Assembly (NCBI GenBank): GCA_945883455.1
Contig: CAMCXJ010000050.1
Location: 1 to 12,951, forward strand
Length of the DNA: 12,951 nucleotides
Source of the DNA: Prosthecobacter debontii
Lineage (GTDB): Bacteria; Verrucomicrobiota; Verrucomicrobiia; Verrucomicrobiales; Akkermansiaceae
Reading direction: 5' to 3'
A program made the translations under genes and the position numbers. The notes beneath the pieces were generated by a model. The model made no database searches and was not told where the DNA came from. It saw nothing but the letters and a program-made list of their open reading frames with translations. This document shows positions 1 to 6,968 of the stretch, in pieces; the first letter of the stretch is position 1; each line of letters starts with the position of its first letter.

Positions 1-1728
1 CACGATCCAAGCCTGTTATTGGTTTTTCTTTCTCTAGGCGGCGCGCTACTTCCCCTCATGGGTGTTCAGCTTGATGGCTATACCGTGAATGCCAGCGGAG
101 CCGCGATCTCTACGATCAACCCCAACTCAACGTTCCAAGCGGAGAACTATATCGTCTCAAGTAGTCCTAGCATTTTAACTGGGATCAACATCAATCACTT
201 TGTCGGGGCGGATACATTCTATTCGGCCGGTTATACCGGGACGAACGCCACCATGCTGAACATCGAGGCTGGCCACATTTGGAGCGGACACGAATCGCTC
301 GGTCATACCATTCATAACAACAATATCGCCTTAGGCGCACTCAATGAGGCGGATCGCCACGCAACGTGGGTCGGCGCTGCGATGGGCGGACGCCTCGGTG
401 GTTCGTTTCCGGATGGATTCCAGCAAGGCATCGCTCATGGCGCGACCTTGCGCAGCTCCGCTATTGCCACGGAATGGGGGGGAAGTGCTTATGCAGGCAG
501 CTTCGACTACACCGTTGAGAGCTCGCTGGATCATGTGGCTTCCGTATTGGGTCAAGCCAATGTTGCCAACAGTTCGTTTGGTTCCACGGATGCATCGTCC
601 TCCTCGGGGTTTGCATGGGCGTATGATGCGATCACACAGGATAACCCGCGCACGACTTGGGTCTTTGCGGCGGGGAACAGCGGTCCAAGTGGCAACACGG
701 TGCTTGCGCCAGCCTCCGGTTACAACGGAATCTCGGTGGGAGCCACCGGCCCTGGAAACGGTTACACCACCGTGGCTTCATTCAGTTCGCGCGGCCCCCA
801 GGACTACTTCGACCCTGTAAATGGTACCGTAGCGGGAGTCCGGGCACCCGTGGATATCCTGGCTCCCGGGCAAACCCTTACCCTGGCATTCTATGGAGGT
901 CAGACAGGCGGTAACGGGAGCGCTTTACTCGGATCCACGCTCGTTGAGGGAACGAATTTATACAGCAGCAACATGGCTGGTACAAGTTTTGCCGCGCCGA
1001 TCGTGGCGGGCGGGGCTACATTGCTCAACGATGCCAGCATTAGCCTCGGTATGGGTCAGAACTCGCGTGAGAGCAGGGTGATCAAGGCGGTGTTGATGAA
1101 CTCGGCGGACAAGCTCGCCGGTTGGACAAACAACCCGACGGTCATATCCGGAGCCTCGGTCACAACCCAGGGTGTTGATTTCGTCCAAGGAGCCGGGCAG
1201 ATGAATCTCACCAAAGCGTACACGCAGTATATCGGGGGGGGGCAGGACGTGGCCGGCAGCGGCGGCGGTGCTATCGGTGCGGTGGGCTGGGACTTCGCGG
1301 GTTTTGGAAATGCTCTGGCCAATAACGACTACCCCATGACCACCATCCTACTCGGCGGCACGAACTTGACTGCGACGCTCGCGTGGTTCCGCGACCGTAC
1401 CTACGTTCCCGGTAGCTTAGCGGTCTCAGATGACTCATTCGCGAATCTCGATCTTCAGCTGTGGGACTCTGCCTTCACCACCATGTTCGCCAGCAGCCAG
1501 GGTCTTTACGACAGCAATGAGCATCTCAGCCTGACGATTCCCGCGACCGGAAGCTACGGCATACGCGTATCCCGAAAGAACAATATGTTCGGCGACTTGG
1601 CGGGTATCGATTACGGATTGGCATGGTCCGCATCGGCGATTCCCGAGCCTTCCTACATGTTGACGCTCGGAACTGCCGCGCTCCTCGTCACCTCGTTGCG
1701 GCACCGCCGTGGTTATGCTGCCAGCTGA
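1..1728 (+). CDS. S8 (subtilisin-like) serine protease with PEP-CTERM sorting tail, 5' partial
   Basis: Predicted exported serine endopeptidase that would be anchored or processed at the cell surface. The frame is open to base 1 (HDPSLL precedes the TTG at 19), so the true start is probably upstream; residues below count from that TTG. A hydrophobic stretch at 1-16 resembles a signal-peptide core. Family landmarks: catalytic His in DRHATWVGAAMGG (H114), oxyanion Asn in FAAGNSG (N220), catalytic Ser in GTSFAAP (S323). The first-motif aspartate appears replaced by glutamate (E83 in NIEAGHIWSGHESL). Residues 425-538 look like a beta-rich pre-peptidase C-terminal (PPC-like) domain. The end has the PEP-CTERM pattern: IPEPS (541-545), a hydrophobic segment, then RHRR. 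Such tails are known to be recognised by exosortase; none is visible here. Two long G runs lie inside the gene. The family call is firm; activity and substrate are not. Confidence 0.9.
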   Translation, partial: HDPSLLLVFLSLGGALLPLMGVQLDGYTVNASGAAISTINPNSTFQAENYIVSSSPSILTGININHFVGADTFYSAGYTGTNATMLNIEAGHIWSGHESLGHTIHNNNIALGALNEADRHATWVGAAMGGRLGGSFPDGFQQGIAHGATLRSSAIATEWGGSAYAGSFDYTVESSLDHVASVLGQANVANSSFGSTDASSSSGFAWAYDAITQDNPRTTWVFAAGNSGPSGNTVLAPASGYNGISVGATGPGNGYTTVASFSSRGPQDYFDPVNGTVAGVRAPVDILAPGQTLTLAFYGGQTGGNGSALLGSTLVEGTNLYSSNMAGTSFAAPIVAGGATLLNDASISLGMGQNSRESRVIKAVLMNSADKLAGWTNNPTVISGASVTTQGVDFVQGAGQMNLTKAYTQYIGGGQDVAGSGGGAIGAVGWDFAGFGNALANNDYPMTTILLGGTNLTATLAWFRDRTYVPGSLAVSDDSFANLDLQLWDSAFTTMFASSQGLYDSNEHLSLTIPATGSYGIRVSRKNNMFGDLAGIDYGLAWSASAIPEPSYMLTLGTAALLVTSLRHRRGYAAS

Positions 1729-1927
1729 GAGTGCGCTCCACCCAGAGCCGGACGGTGCGCTCGCTGCGGCGGCTGAGGTGCACGGCATGCTCGGAGGTTT
1801 CGGCAATTATTTCTGACAACGTAGTAGCGCTGACCGGAGAACGGCTCGACCTCGCACAGCACGAACGCCACCCGAGGCAATCTTGCACCTTGCATTCCTT
1901 CCGTTGATTTTAGAACCTCTCGCCCCA
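1729..1927. other. Non-coding gap without a recognised feature
   Basis: About 200 bases between the protease stop and the regulator start. Short open frames exist on both strands, but none matches a family I recognise. The octamer GTGCGCTC occurs twice (1731 and 1755). I see no convincing terminator hairpin or promoter. It may hold the regulator's promoter or decayed coding DNA. Confidence 0.4.
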
Positions 1928-3319
1928 ATGTGCTTTATGCCCGAAACCGACGCAGAAGAAACCCTGTTGCTTGTCGATCCCGATCTGGATTTCCTGGACT
2001 GGGCCACGAAGCATCTTGCTGCGAAGGGCCTGCGCATCCTCCGCTGCGATGACGCGGGCAAGGCGATCAAGGTAATCGAGAAAACGCCGGTCTGCGTGGT
2101 CGTAGCAGCAGTCGACCTCCAACCCTTCGACGGACTTGACCTCCTCGGTCGGATCCGCGCGCAAAGCCCCGATACGCTCGTCGTCCTCACTTCCGGTTTC
2201 CCCACCACAGGGCAGATCATCGAGGCCACCCAGAAGGGCGCGCATGATGTGCTTAGAAAAGAGTCGCTCTCGTTCGAGCTGCGGCCAGTGGTTGAGTCCG
2301 CGCTGCAGACGGTAGAGGATAGGCGCAGTGCGGAGCGGCCGACGGCGGAGCTGCCGAGTTCGGACGGGCGCGTGAAAATCATCGGCGTATCGCGCGCCTT
2401 GCAGGATGTTTTCAAGCTCGTCGGCCGCGTGGCGAGGTCGGACGCGCCGGTTCTTATTACCGGGGAAAGCGGTACTGGCAAGGAACTGGTCGCCAAGGCG
2501 GTGCATGAATACAGTCCGCGCCGCCAGCGGGAGATGATCACGATCAACTGCGGCGCGATCCCGGAAAACCTTCTGGAAAGTGAGCTCTTCGGCCACGAGA
2601 AAGGTTCCTTCACCGGTGCGATCGCCCGCCGCGAGGGCCGCTTCGAGCAGGCGGATGGCGGCACGCTGTTCCTCGATGAGATCGGCGACATGCCACTCTC
2701 GATCCAGGTGAAACTGCTGCGCGTACTGCAGGATGGTGGGTTCTCACGGGTCGGCTCCAACGACATGCTCAAGACGGATGTCCGCATCGTCGCCGCCACG
2801 CACAAGAACCTCGCCGCCGAGGTTTCCGCAGGGCGTTTCCGGGAGGATTTATTCTACCGGCTCAACGTCGTCGAGCTGCGCATCCCGCCTCTGCGCGATC
2901 GCCCGGAGGACATCCCGCTGCTGGCCGAGTATTTCCTCCAGCGCATTACCCGGAAAAACGGTATGGCGCGGATCCGCATCTCCGGCGAGGCCATCGCCTC
3001 GCTCTGCACGCACCACTGGCCCGGTAACGTCCGCGAGCTCGAGAACACCATCGCCCGCGCCTGTGCGCTGGCTTCCTCGCAGATTCTTTTACCCGCCGAT
3101 ATCCCTCTAGCCTCGGCTCCTATCAGGACTTCCGCCCTGGCGCACGGACTCGATCAGGTGATCAACGCCGCGCCCGCCAACACGCCGCTGATGAGCTGGG
3201 TTTCCAGCCAGATCGTCGGGCGCATGCTCGACCGCTCCGGCGGCGATCTCAAGGAAACCGCCCGCGCGCTTGGTGTGGAGCTTGCTGATGTGAAACGCAT
3301 CCTTTCGCCCAAGGACTGA
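1928..3319 (+). CDS. Sigma-54-dependent response regulator (NtrC family) with degenerate receiver
   Basis: Cytoplasmic enhancer-binding activator that would hydrolyse ATP to open sigma-54 RNA polymerase promoters. I chose the ATG at 1928 (463 aa; ATG 1937 is equally possible, and the frame also runs back to a TTG at 1883); no start has a strong ribosome binding site. Order of domains: receiver (about 9-125), AAA+ core (about 150-370), C-terminal Fis-type helix-turn-helix (about 425-459). The core is complete: Walker A GESGTGK (179-185), the sigma-54 contact loop GSFTGA (226-231), Walker B TLFLDE (D250, E251), arginines in RFREDLFYRL, and WPGNVREL. The receiver keeps the Thr (T88) and Lys (K111) switch residues, but where the phosphoacceptor Asp is expected, seven residues before the DG pair at D68-G69, there is Ala61. 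Upp follows after one base. The target genes cannot be told from the sequence. Confidence 0.92.
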   Translation: MCFMPETDAEETLLLVDPDLDFLDWATKHLAAKGLRILRCDDAGKAIKVIEKTPVCVVVAAVDLQPFDGLDLLGRIRAQSPDTLVVLTSGFPTTGQIIEATQKGAHDVLRKESLSFELRPVVESALQTVEDRRSAERPTAELPSSDGRVKIIGVSRALQDVFKLVGRVARSDAPVLITGESGTGKELVAKAVHEYSPRRQREMITINCGAIPENLLESELFGHEKGSFTGAIARREGRFEQADGGTLFLDEIGDMPLSIQVKLLRVLQDGGFSRVGSNDMLKTDVRIVAATHKNLAAEVSAGRFREDLFYRLNVVELRIPPLRDRPEDIPLLAEYFLQRITRKNGMARIRISGEAIASLCTHHWPGNVRELENTIARACALASSQILLPADIPLASAPIRTSALAHGLDQVINAAPANTPLMSWVSSQIVGRMLDRSGGDLKETARALGVELADVKRILSPKD

Positions 3320-3320
3320 C

Positions 3321-3941
3321 ATGCTCCATCACATCGACCACCCGCTGATCTCCGCCGAGTTGACCTGTCTCCGCGATCCGGATTGCCCGAGCCATGAGTT
3401 CCGCCAGCGCGTGCGGCGCATCGCTTCGCTGATGGTGCCCGCCGTCACGGCGGATCTGGAGCGAGCGGTGGTGCCTTGCCAGACCCCGCTGGAGATCACC
3501 TCCGGGGAAAGCATAGCCCGCCCCATCATCCTCGTGCCCATCCTCCGCGCAGGTCTCGGGTTCCTTGATGGCTTTCTCGATCTCATCCCGCAGGCGGCGG
3601 TGGCCCACATCGGCCTTGCGAGAAACGAGAAAACCCTCCTGCCCGAGTCCTACTACCTCAAGCATCCCACCGATCTCGCCGAGGCAGATCTGATCCTCCT
3701 CGATCCCATGCTCGCCACCGGCGGCTCCGCCGTGCAAGCGATCACCACCCTCATGGAAGCCGGGGCGAAACGCATCCGCTTCGCCTCCCTGCTTGCTGCC
3801 CCGGAAGGCATCGCCGCCATGGAGGCCGCACATCCGCATGTCCCCGTTTTCACGGCCGCCATCGACCGCTGCCTCAACGACAAAGGCTACATCCTCCCCG
3901 GCCTCGGCGACGCGGGCGACCGTTTGTTCGGGACGATTTGA
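3321..3941 (+). CDS. upp: Uracil phosphoribosyltransferase
   Basis: Pyrimidine salvage enzyme that makes UMP and pyrophosphate from uracil and PRPP in the cytoplasm. The 206-aa length fits the family. The PRPP-binding motif is LILLDPMLATGGS (residues 124-136), and the uracil-binding C-terminal signature is GYILPGLGDAGDRLFGT (189-205). RPIILVPILRAGLG (67-80) and RNEKTLLPESYY (101-112) are also typical. The ATG lies one base after the stop of the sigma-54 regulator, with AAGGA at 3311-3315 as a likely ribosome binding site inside the upstream gene, so the two are very probably co-transcribed and perhaps translationally coupled. That pairing is unusual; upp more often sits with uracil permease or other pyrimidine genes. 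High GC, like the regulator. Confidence 0.96.
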   Translation: MLHHIDHPLISAELTCLRDPDCPSHEFRQRVRRIASLMVPAVTADLERAVVPCQTPLEITSGESIARPIILVPILRAGLGFLDGFLDLIPQAAVAHIGLARNEKTLLPESYYLKHPTDLAEADLILLDPMLATGGSAVQAITTLMEAGAKRIRFASLLAAPEGIAAMEAAHPHVPVFTAAIDRCLNDKGYILPGLGDAGDRLFGTI

Positions 3942-3963
3942 ATTCTCAGCGGCGGCGTGGAGG

Positions 3964-4098
3964 ATGATTTGTTACGCGATCATGGTCCGTCTTCCGTCTG
4001 ATCCAGAAACGGGATCGCAAAAGCGCCGCCCGCAAGCACACCCGGATGGAAACCGAACGCGAACGGACGGAGCCAAAAAGCTGATCGGAGATGAATGA
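3964..4098 (+). CDS. Possible 44-aa basic peptide overlapping the HTH gene
   Basis: A short frame starts at ATG 3964, directly behind GGAGG (3959-3963), and ends with a stop that overlaps the start of the HTH gene by 8 bases, a layout typical of translational coupling. The peptide is basic and polar (for example GSQKRRPQAHPDGNRTR) with no recognisable domain. It sits where a HigB/RelE-like toxin would be expected but is too short and does not resemble one. It may be a real leader peptide, a remnant, or chance. The gap also has a second basic frame without a start codon. Confidence 0.22.
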   Translation: MICYAIMVRLPSDPETGSQKRRPQAHPDGNRTRTDGAKKLIGDE

Positions 4099-4426
4099 AA
4101 AAGAAAACGAACATTTTGAAACCACCCGGAGCAGCGGAAACGTGTTCGCTGACTTAGGTCTCTCCGAGGCCAAGGAGCTGCAAGCCCGTGGCCTCATCGG
4201 GATACACCTGGTTCAGTTGCTGAAAGCCAAGGACATGAAGCAGAAGGACATTGCGGAAATGCTCGGCCTTAAACCGGCGGACGTCTCCCACTTGTTCAAC
4301 GGCCATTTCAGCCGCTTTTCCACGGACAAACTGCTGGGGCTGTTGGCTGATCTTGAGCAAAATGTAACCATCCAGATCAGCCCAAGGAAACAAGGCGAGC
4401 CATTCCAGGAAGTCGCCTTCGCCTGA
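4091..4426 (+). CDS. XRE-family helix-turn-helix protein, HigA-like antitoxin type
   Basis: Small DNA-binding protein of 111 aa. The central region has a clear XRE helix-turn-helix, with recognition part QKDIAEMLGLKPADVSHLFNG (about residues 51-71) followed by FSTDKLLGLLADLEQ. The N-terminal stretch SSGNVFADLGLSEAKEL (14-30) is typical of the HTH_37 group, which is known mostly as antitoxins paired with Gp49/HigB-like RNase toxins. No toxin of normal length (about 100 aa) is present on either side: upstream there are about 150 bases holding at most a 44-aa frame, and downstream lies a nuclease-helicase gene. It may therefore be an orphan antitoxin, a stand-alone repressor, or a regulator of the module that follows. 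GGAG abuts the ATG. The HTH call is firm; the antitoxin role is inferred. Confidence 0.85.
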   Translation: MNEKENEHFETTRSSGNVFADLGLSEAKELQARGLIGIHLVQLLKAKDMKQKDIAEMLGLKPADVSHLFNGHFSRFSTDKLLGLLADLEQNVTIQISPRKQGEPFQEVAFA

Positions 4427-4606
4427 GCTTGGTTCATGTCTGCCAGAAACTCCGGGTGGACGTTCATGGGTGGCTTTTCAGAGGCTCCGCAAGCTGGGAA
4501 CCACCGGGTCTGAGCGGCGGCGGACTGCGTATCAGATAAATTAATGTAAATTTTAGCCGACTTATAGGCTTTTCTACCAGTGAATGTGCGGCTACTAGCT
4601 TGTTGA

Positions 4607-6595
4607 ATGTCGAATGTCGCTCGGTTACCAAACGCATGGCTGTCAAAATGTATCGATCGCTTTCTCGAAGAATCGGAAGATGCGCTACTCGGTGAGATTC
4701 TTCGTCACAGCTCATTGTCCGTGGAGTTAGAGCAAAGAAATGCGTGGCTAGGGCAAATTGGGATTCTGAAAGCCGCTTTGGTAGGACTGCAAGGTCAGGT
4801 TTTTTTTGAGCTTACGATACCTCGAATTGGAAAAAGAATTGATACGGTGATTCTGACGAATGGGAGAATTTTGATCCTGGAATTTAAAGTCGGATCAGCT
4901 ATCCCTGATGCAGCATCTTTGAATCAAGTTTGGGACTATGCGCTCGATCTTAAGAATTTCCACGCAGGTAGCCATGACGCGGAAATTGTTCCGATTCTTA
5001 TCCCGACAAACTTGAATGTTCCTTTCTCTAACGTCACAGAATTGAGTGATGACGGCGTATGGGATCCGTTTGTGGTGGCAGTTGCTTCAATCGGAACAGC
5101 TATAGACGAACTTTCCAAAATCAAACCGAAGAGACATTTTATTCAAGAGGGGTGGGCCGACAGTGCGTATAAGCCGACGCCCACCATCGTAGAGGCGGCA
5201 CGCAATCTTTACGCGAAGCACTCCGTGCACGATATTTTGCGGAATGATGCGGGAGCAAAGAATATCACAGTCACCTCCAAGCGGGTGGAAGAGGTTATTC
5301 GGGAATCCCGCGAAAATCGAAGAAAGTCGATCTGCTTTGTGACTGGCGTGCCGGGCGCCGGCAAAACTCTGGTGGGATTGAATGTCGCTACGAGACATAG
5401 CAAATCTGACGACCTGCATTCTGTTTTCCTTTCCGGCAACGGGCCGTTGGTCGAGGTTCTTGTGGAAGCTCTAACGCGCGATGAACTAGCACGAGAGAAA
5501 GGCCGGGGAAACAGACCAAAAAAGATTGATGTGAAACGCAGTGTTCGCGCGTTCATACAGAATGTTCATCATTTCCGTGATGAGGGAGTCAGGCAGCCTG
5601 ACAAGGCTCCAAACGACCACGTCGTGATTTTTGATGAATCGCAAAGGGCATGGAACCATAGAAAGACTAGCGATTTCATGCAGAGGAAAAAGGGTATCGC
5701 TGGCTTTGATGCGTCAGAACCGGAGTTTCTGATTTCATGTATGGATCGCCACAATGACTGGGCGGTCATCGTTTGCTTGGTTGGGGGCGGACAGGAAATC
5801 CATGATGGGGAAGCTGGAATCAAGGGATGGTTCGAGGCTATCCAGAACCGCTTCCAACACTGGTCGGTCTACGTTTCGGATCAGATGGGAGGTAGTGAAT
5901 ACCATGCTGGAGATGATGTTCGAAGATTGAAAGAATGCGGGATACTGAGTGTCGAAAATCAGCTACACTTGTCCTCTTCGATGCGGTCGTTCAGAGCCGA
6001 GAATGTTTCGGTATTTGTAAAAGCTGTCCTCGATTGCGAACCTGACAAAGCACGGGACGAGATTTCAAATTTTGCTACACAGTATCCAATCGTAGTGACT
6101 CGCGATTTAGTTTTGGCGAAGAAATGGCTTCGTCAAAAAGCCAGAGGAACAGAAAGAACCGGTTTGGTAGCGTCTTCCAAAGCGCAACGTCTAAAGCCAC
6201 ATGCGATAGATGTCCGTATTAACGTGGATCCTGTGCATTATTTCCTGAATGAATGTGATGATGTGCGATCAAGTTTTTACCTCGAAGATGCAGCTACGGA
6301 ATTTCAAGTTCAAGGACTAGAACTCGATTGGGTGTTGGTGAGTTGGGATGGGGATCTTCGTCATAATAAAGGACGTTGGTCTCATAACCAATTTAGGGGA
6401 AATAAATGGATGCGAATCAACAAGGCTGAGAATCAACTGTATCTTTTGAATGCATATCGAGTTCTTCTCACAAGAGCTCGCCAAGGTATGGCGATTTTCG
6501 TGCCTCATGGCGATGAAGGTGATCACACGAGACTATCTCAGTATTACGACGATACGTTTGAGTATTTGGCTCGCTGTGGAGTTCCTGTAATCTGA
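4607..6595 (+). CDS. PD-(D/E)XK nuclease fused to DUF2075 (Schlafen-related) SF1-like helicase
   Basis: A 662-aa predicted nuclease-helicase. The N-terminal part holds a PD-(D/E)XK-like core: RIDTVIL (D79), then LILEFKVG (E92, K94), the spacing and hydrophobic strands of this nuclease fold. The C-terminal two thirds match the DUF2075 P-loop group: Walker A GVPGAGKT (247-254), Walker B VVIFDESQRAW (D343, E344), a motif III-like CLVGGGQEIHDGE (390-402), LHLSSSMRSFRAE (453-465), a motif V-like EFQVQGLELDWVLVSW (565-580) and a motif VI-like YRVLLTRARQGMAIFVP (617-633). Family knowledge: DUF2075 proteins are poorly characterised ATPases related to Schlafen helicases and are often found in defence regions. 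DNA or RNA cleavage is inferred. The gene is AT-richer than its neighbours (bases 4801-4860 have 21 G/C of 60 by hand count, against 39 of 60 for 3541-3600 in upp), which suggests transfer. A small ORF follows after 27-54 bases. Confidence 0.88.
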   Translation: MSNVARLPNAWLSKCIDRFLEESEDALLGEILRHSSLSVELEQRNAWLGQIGILKAALVGLQGQVFFELTIPRIGKRIDTVILTNGRILILEFKVGSAIPDAASLNQVWDYALDLKNFHAGSHDAEIVPILIPTNLNVPFSNVTELSDDGVWDPFVVAVASIGTAIDELSKIKPKRHFIQEGWADSAYKPTPTIVEAARNLYAKHSVHDILRNDAGAKNITVTSKRVEEVIRESRENRRKSICFVTGVPGAGKTLVGLNVATRHSKSDDLHSVFLSGNGPLVEVLVEALTRDELAREKGRGNRPKKIDVKRSVRAFIQNVHHFRDEGVRQPDKAPNDHVVIFDESQRAWNHRKTSDFMQRKKGIAGFDASEPEFLISCMDRHNDWAVIVCLVGGGQEIHDGEAGIKGWFEAIQNRFQHWSVYVSDQMGGSEYHAGDDVRRLKECGILSVENQLHLSSSMRSFRAENVSVFVKAVLDCEPDKARDEISNFATQYPIVVTRDLVLAKKWLRQKARGTERTGLVASSKAQRLKPHAIDVRINVDPVHYFLNECDDVRSSFYLEDAATEFQVQGLELDWVLVSWDGDLRHNKGRWSHNQFRGNKWMRINKAENQLYLLNAYRVLLTRARQGMAIFVPHGDEGDHTRLSQYYDDTFEYLARCGVPVI

Positions 6596-6622
6596 AGAAT
6601 TTGACTCATCGTCCGTGGACGC

Positions 6623-6874
6623 ATGTGGCGAAGCGCGGGAACATCCGGGATGTTTTTGGAACTATCTCGCGCTGAGTTGGAACTCGTTGAGCAAAGTGTG
6701 GCATGCCGTCTGCAGACATGGCGATGGACTGAGGAGTTTTTGAGGACAGGTGTTAGCGGTGGCTTGATCGAGGAGTGCCATCAAATCAGCGAGGCTGAAT
6801 GGATGGTGGAGCGGTATGAGAGCCTTTATCAGAAGATATCTAAGATTGGCGATAACGGCGGTGTGAGCAATTGA
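6623..6874 (+). CDS. Small hypothetical protein downstream of the nuclease-helicase
   Basis: I do not recognise this family. It encodes 83 aa from ATG 6623, or 74 aa from ATG 6650, where the sequence becomes protein-like (MFLELSRAELELVEQ). Neither start has a good ribosome binding site, and the shorter form seems more natural. The protein is acidic and probably all-helical, with heptad-like hydrophobic spacing (LELSRAELELVEQSV, then WMVERYESLYQKISKI); no catalytic motif or membrane segment is visible. It lies 27-54 bases after the nuclease-helicase on the same strand and before the acnA terminator, so it is probably its partner in one transcript, for example a regulator or accessory subunit. 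The function is unknown. Confidence 0.6.
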   Translation: MWRSAGTSGMFLELSRAELELVEQSVACRLQTWRWTEEFLRTGVSGGLIEECHQISEAEWMVERYESLYQKISKIGDNGGVSN

Positions 6875-6899
6875 ATGGGATGTGAAACAATTGCGCTAA

Positions 6900-6928
6900 A
6901 AGCCACGCTCCTTGCGGGAGCGTGGCTT
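6900..6928 (-). terminator. Rho-independent terminator of acnA
   Basis: A perfect 12-bp stem (6900-6911 with 6917-6928, arm AAGCCACGCTCC on the minus strand read as its mate) closes a 5-base loop. Read on the minus strand it is followed by TTTTA, giving a standard intrinsic terminator about 40 bases after the acnA stop. On the plus strand the hairpin is followed by CAGATAATG with no U run, so it would stop plus-strand transcription only weakly, if at all. Confidence 0.85.
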
Positions 6929-6968
6929 CAGATAATGATCTGCCGGATGAAAGGATTATCGATTCTCT

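Noticed and set aside
1713..1928. 71-codon minus-strand frame in the gap before the regulator, with a protein-like patch VLCEVEPFSGQRYYVV
   Set aside because: Only a short patch looks like protein, the rest is Arg/Pro-rich, and no family came to mind; kept only as an unassigned gap.
1807..2805. 332-codon minus-strand frame opposite the sigma-54 regulator
   Set aside because: The plus strand carries complete AAA+ motifs; the minus frame is Ser/Arg-rich with no domain.
4054..4065. Tandem CGAACG pair before the HTH gene as an operator
   Set aside because: Two 6-base copies are too short to separate from chance, and they show no dyad symmetry of the kind XRE proteins bind.
4541..4568. TTAATG and TATAGG about 16 bases apart in the AT-rich leader of the nuclease-helicase
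   Set aside because: The -35 matches consensus at only three of six positions; AT-rich leaders give such pairs by chance.
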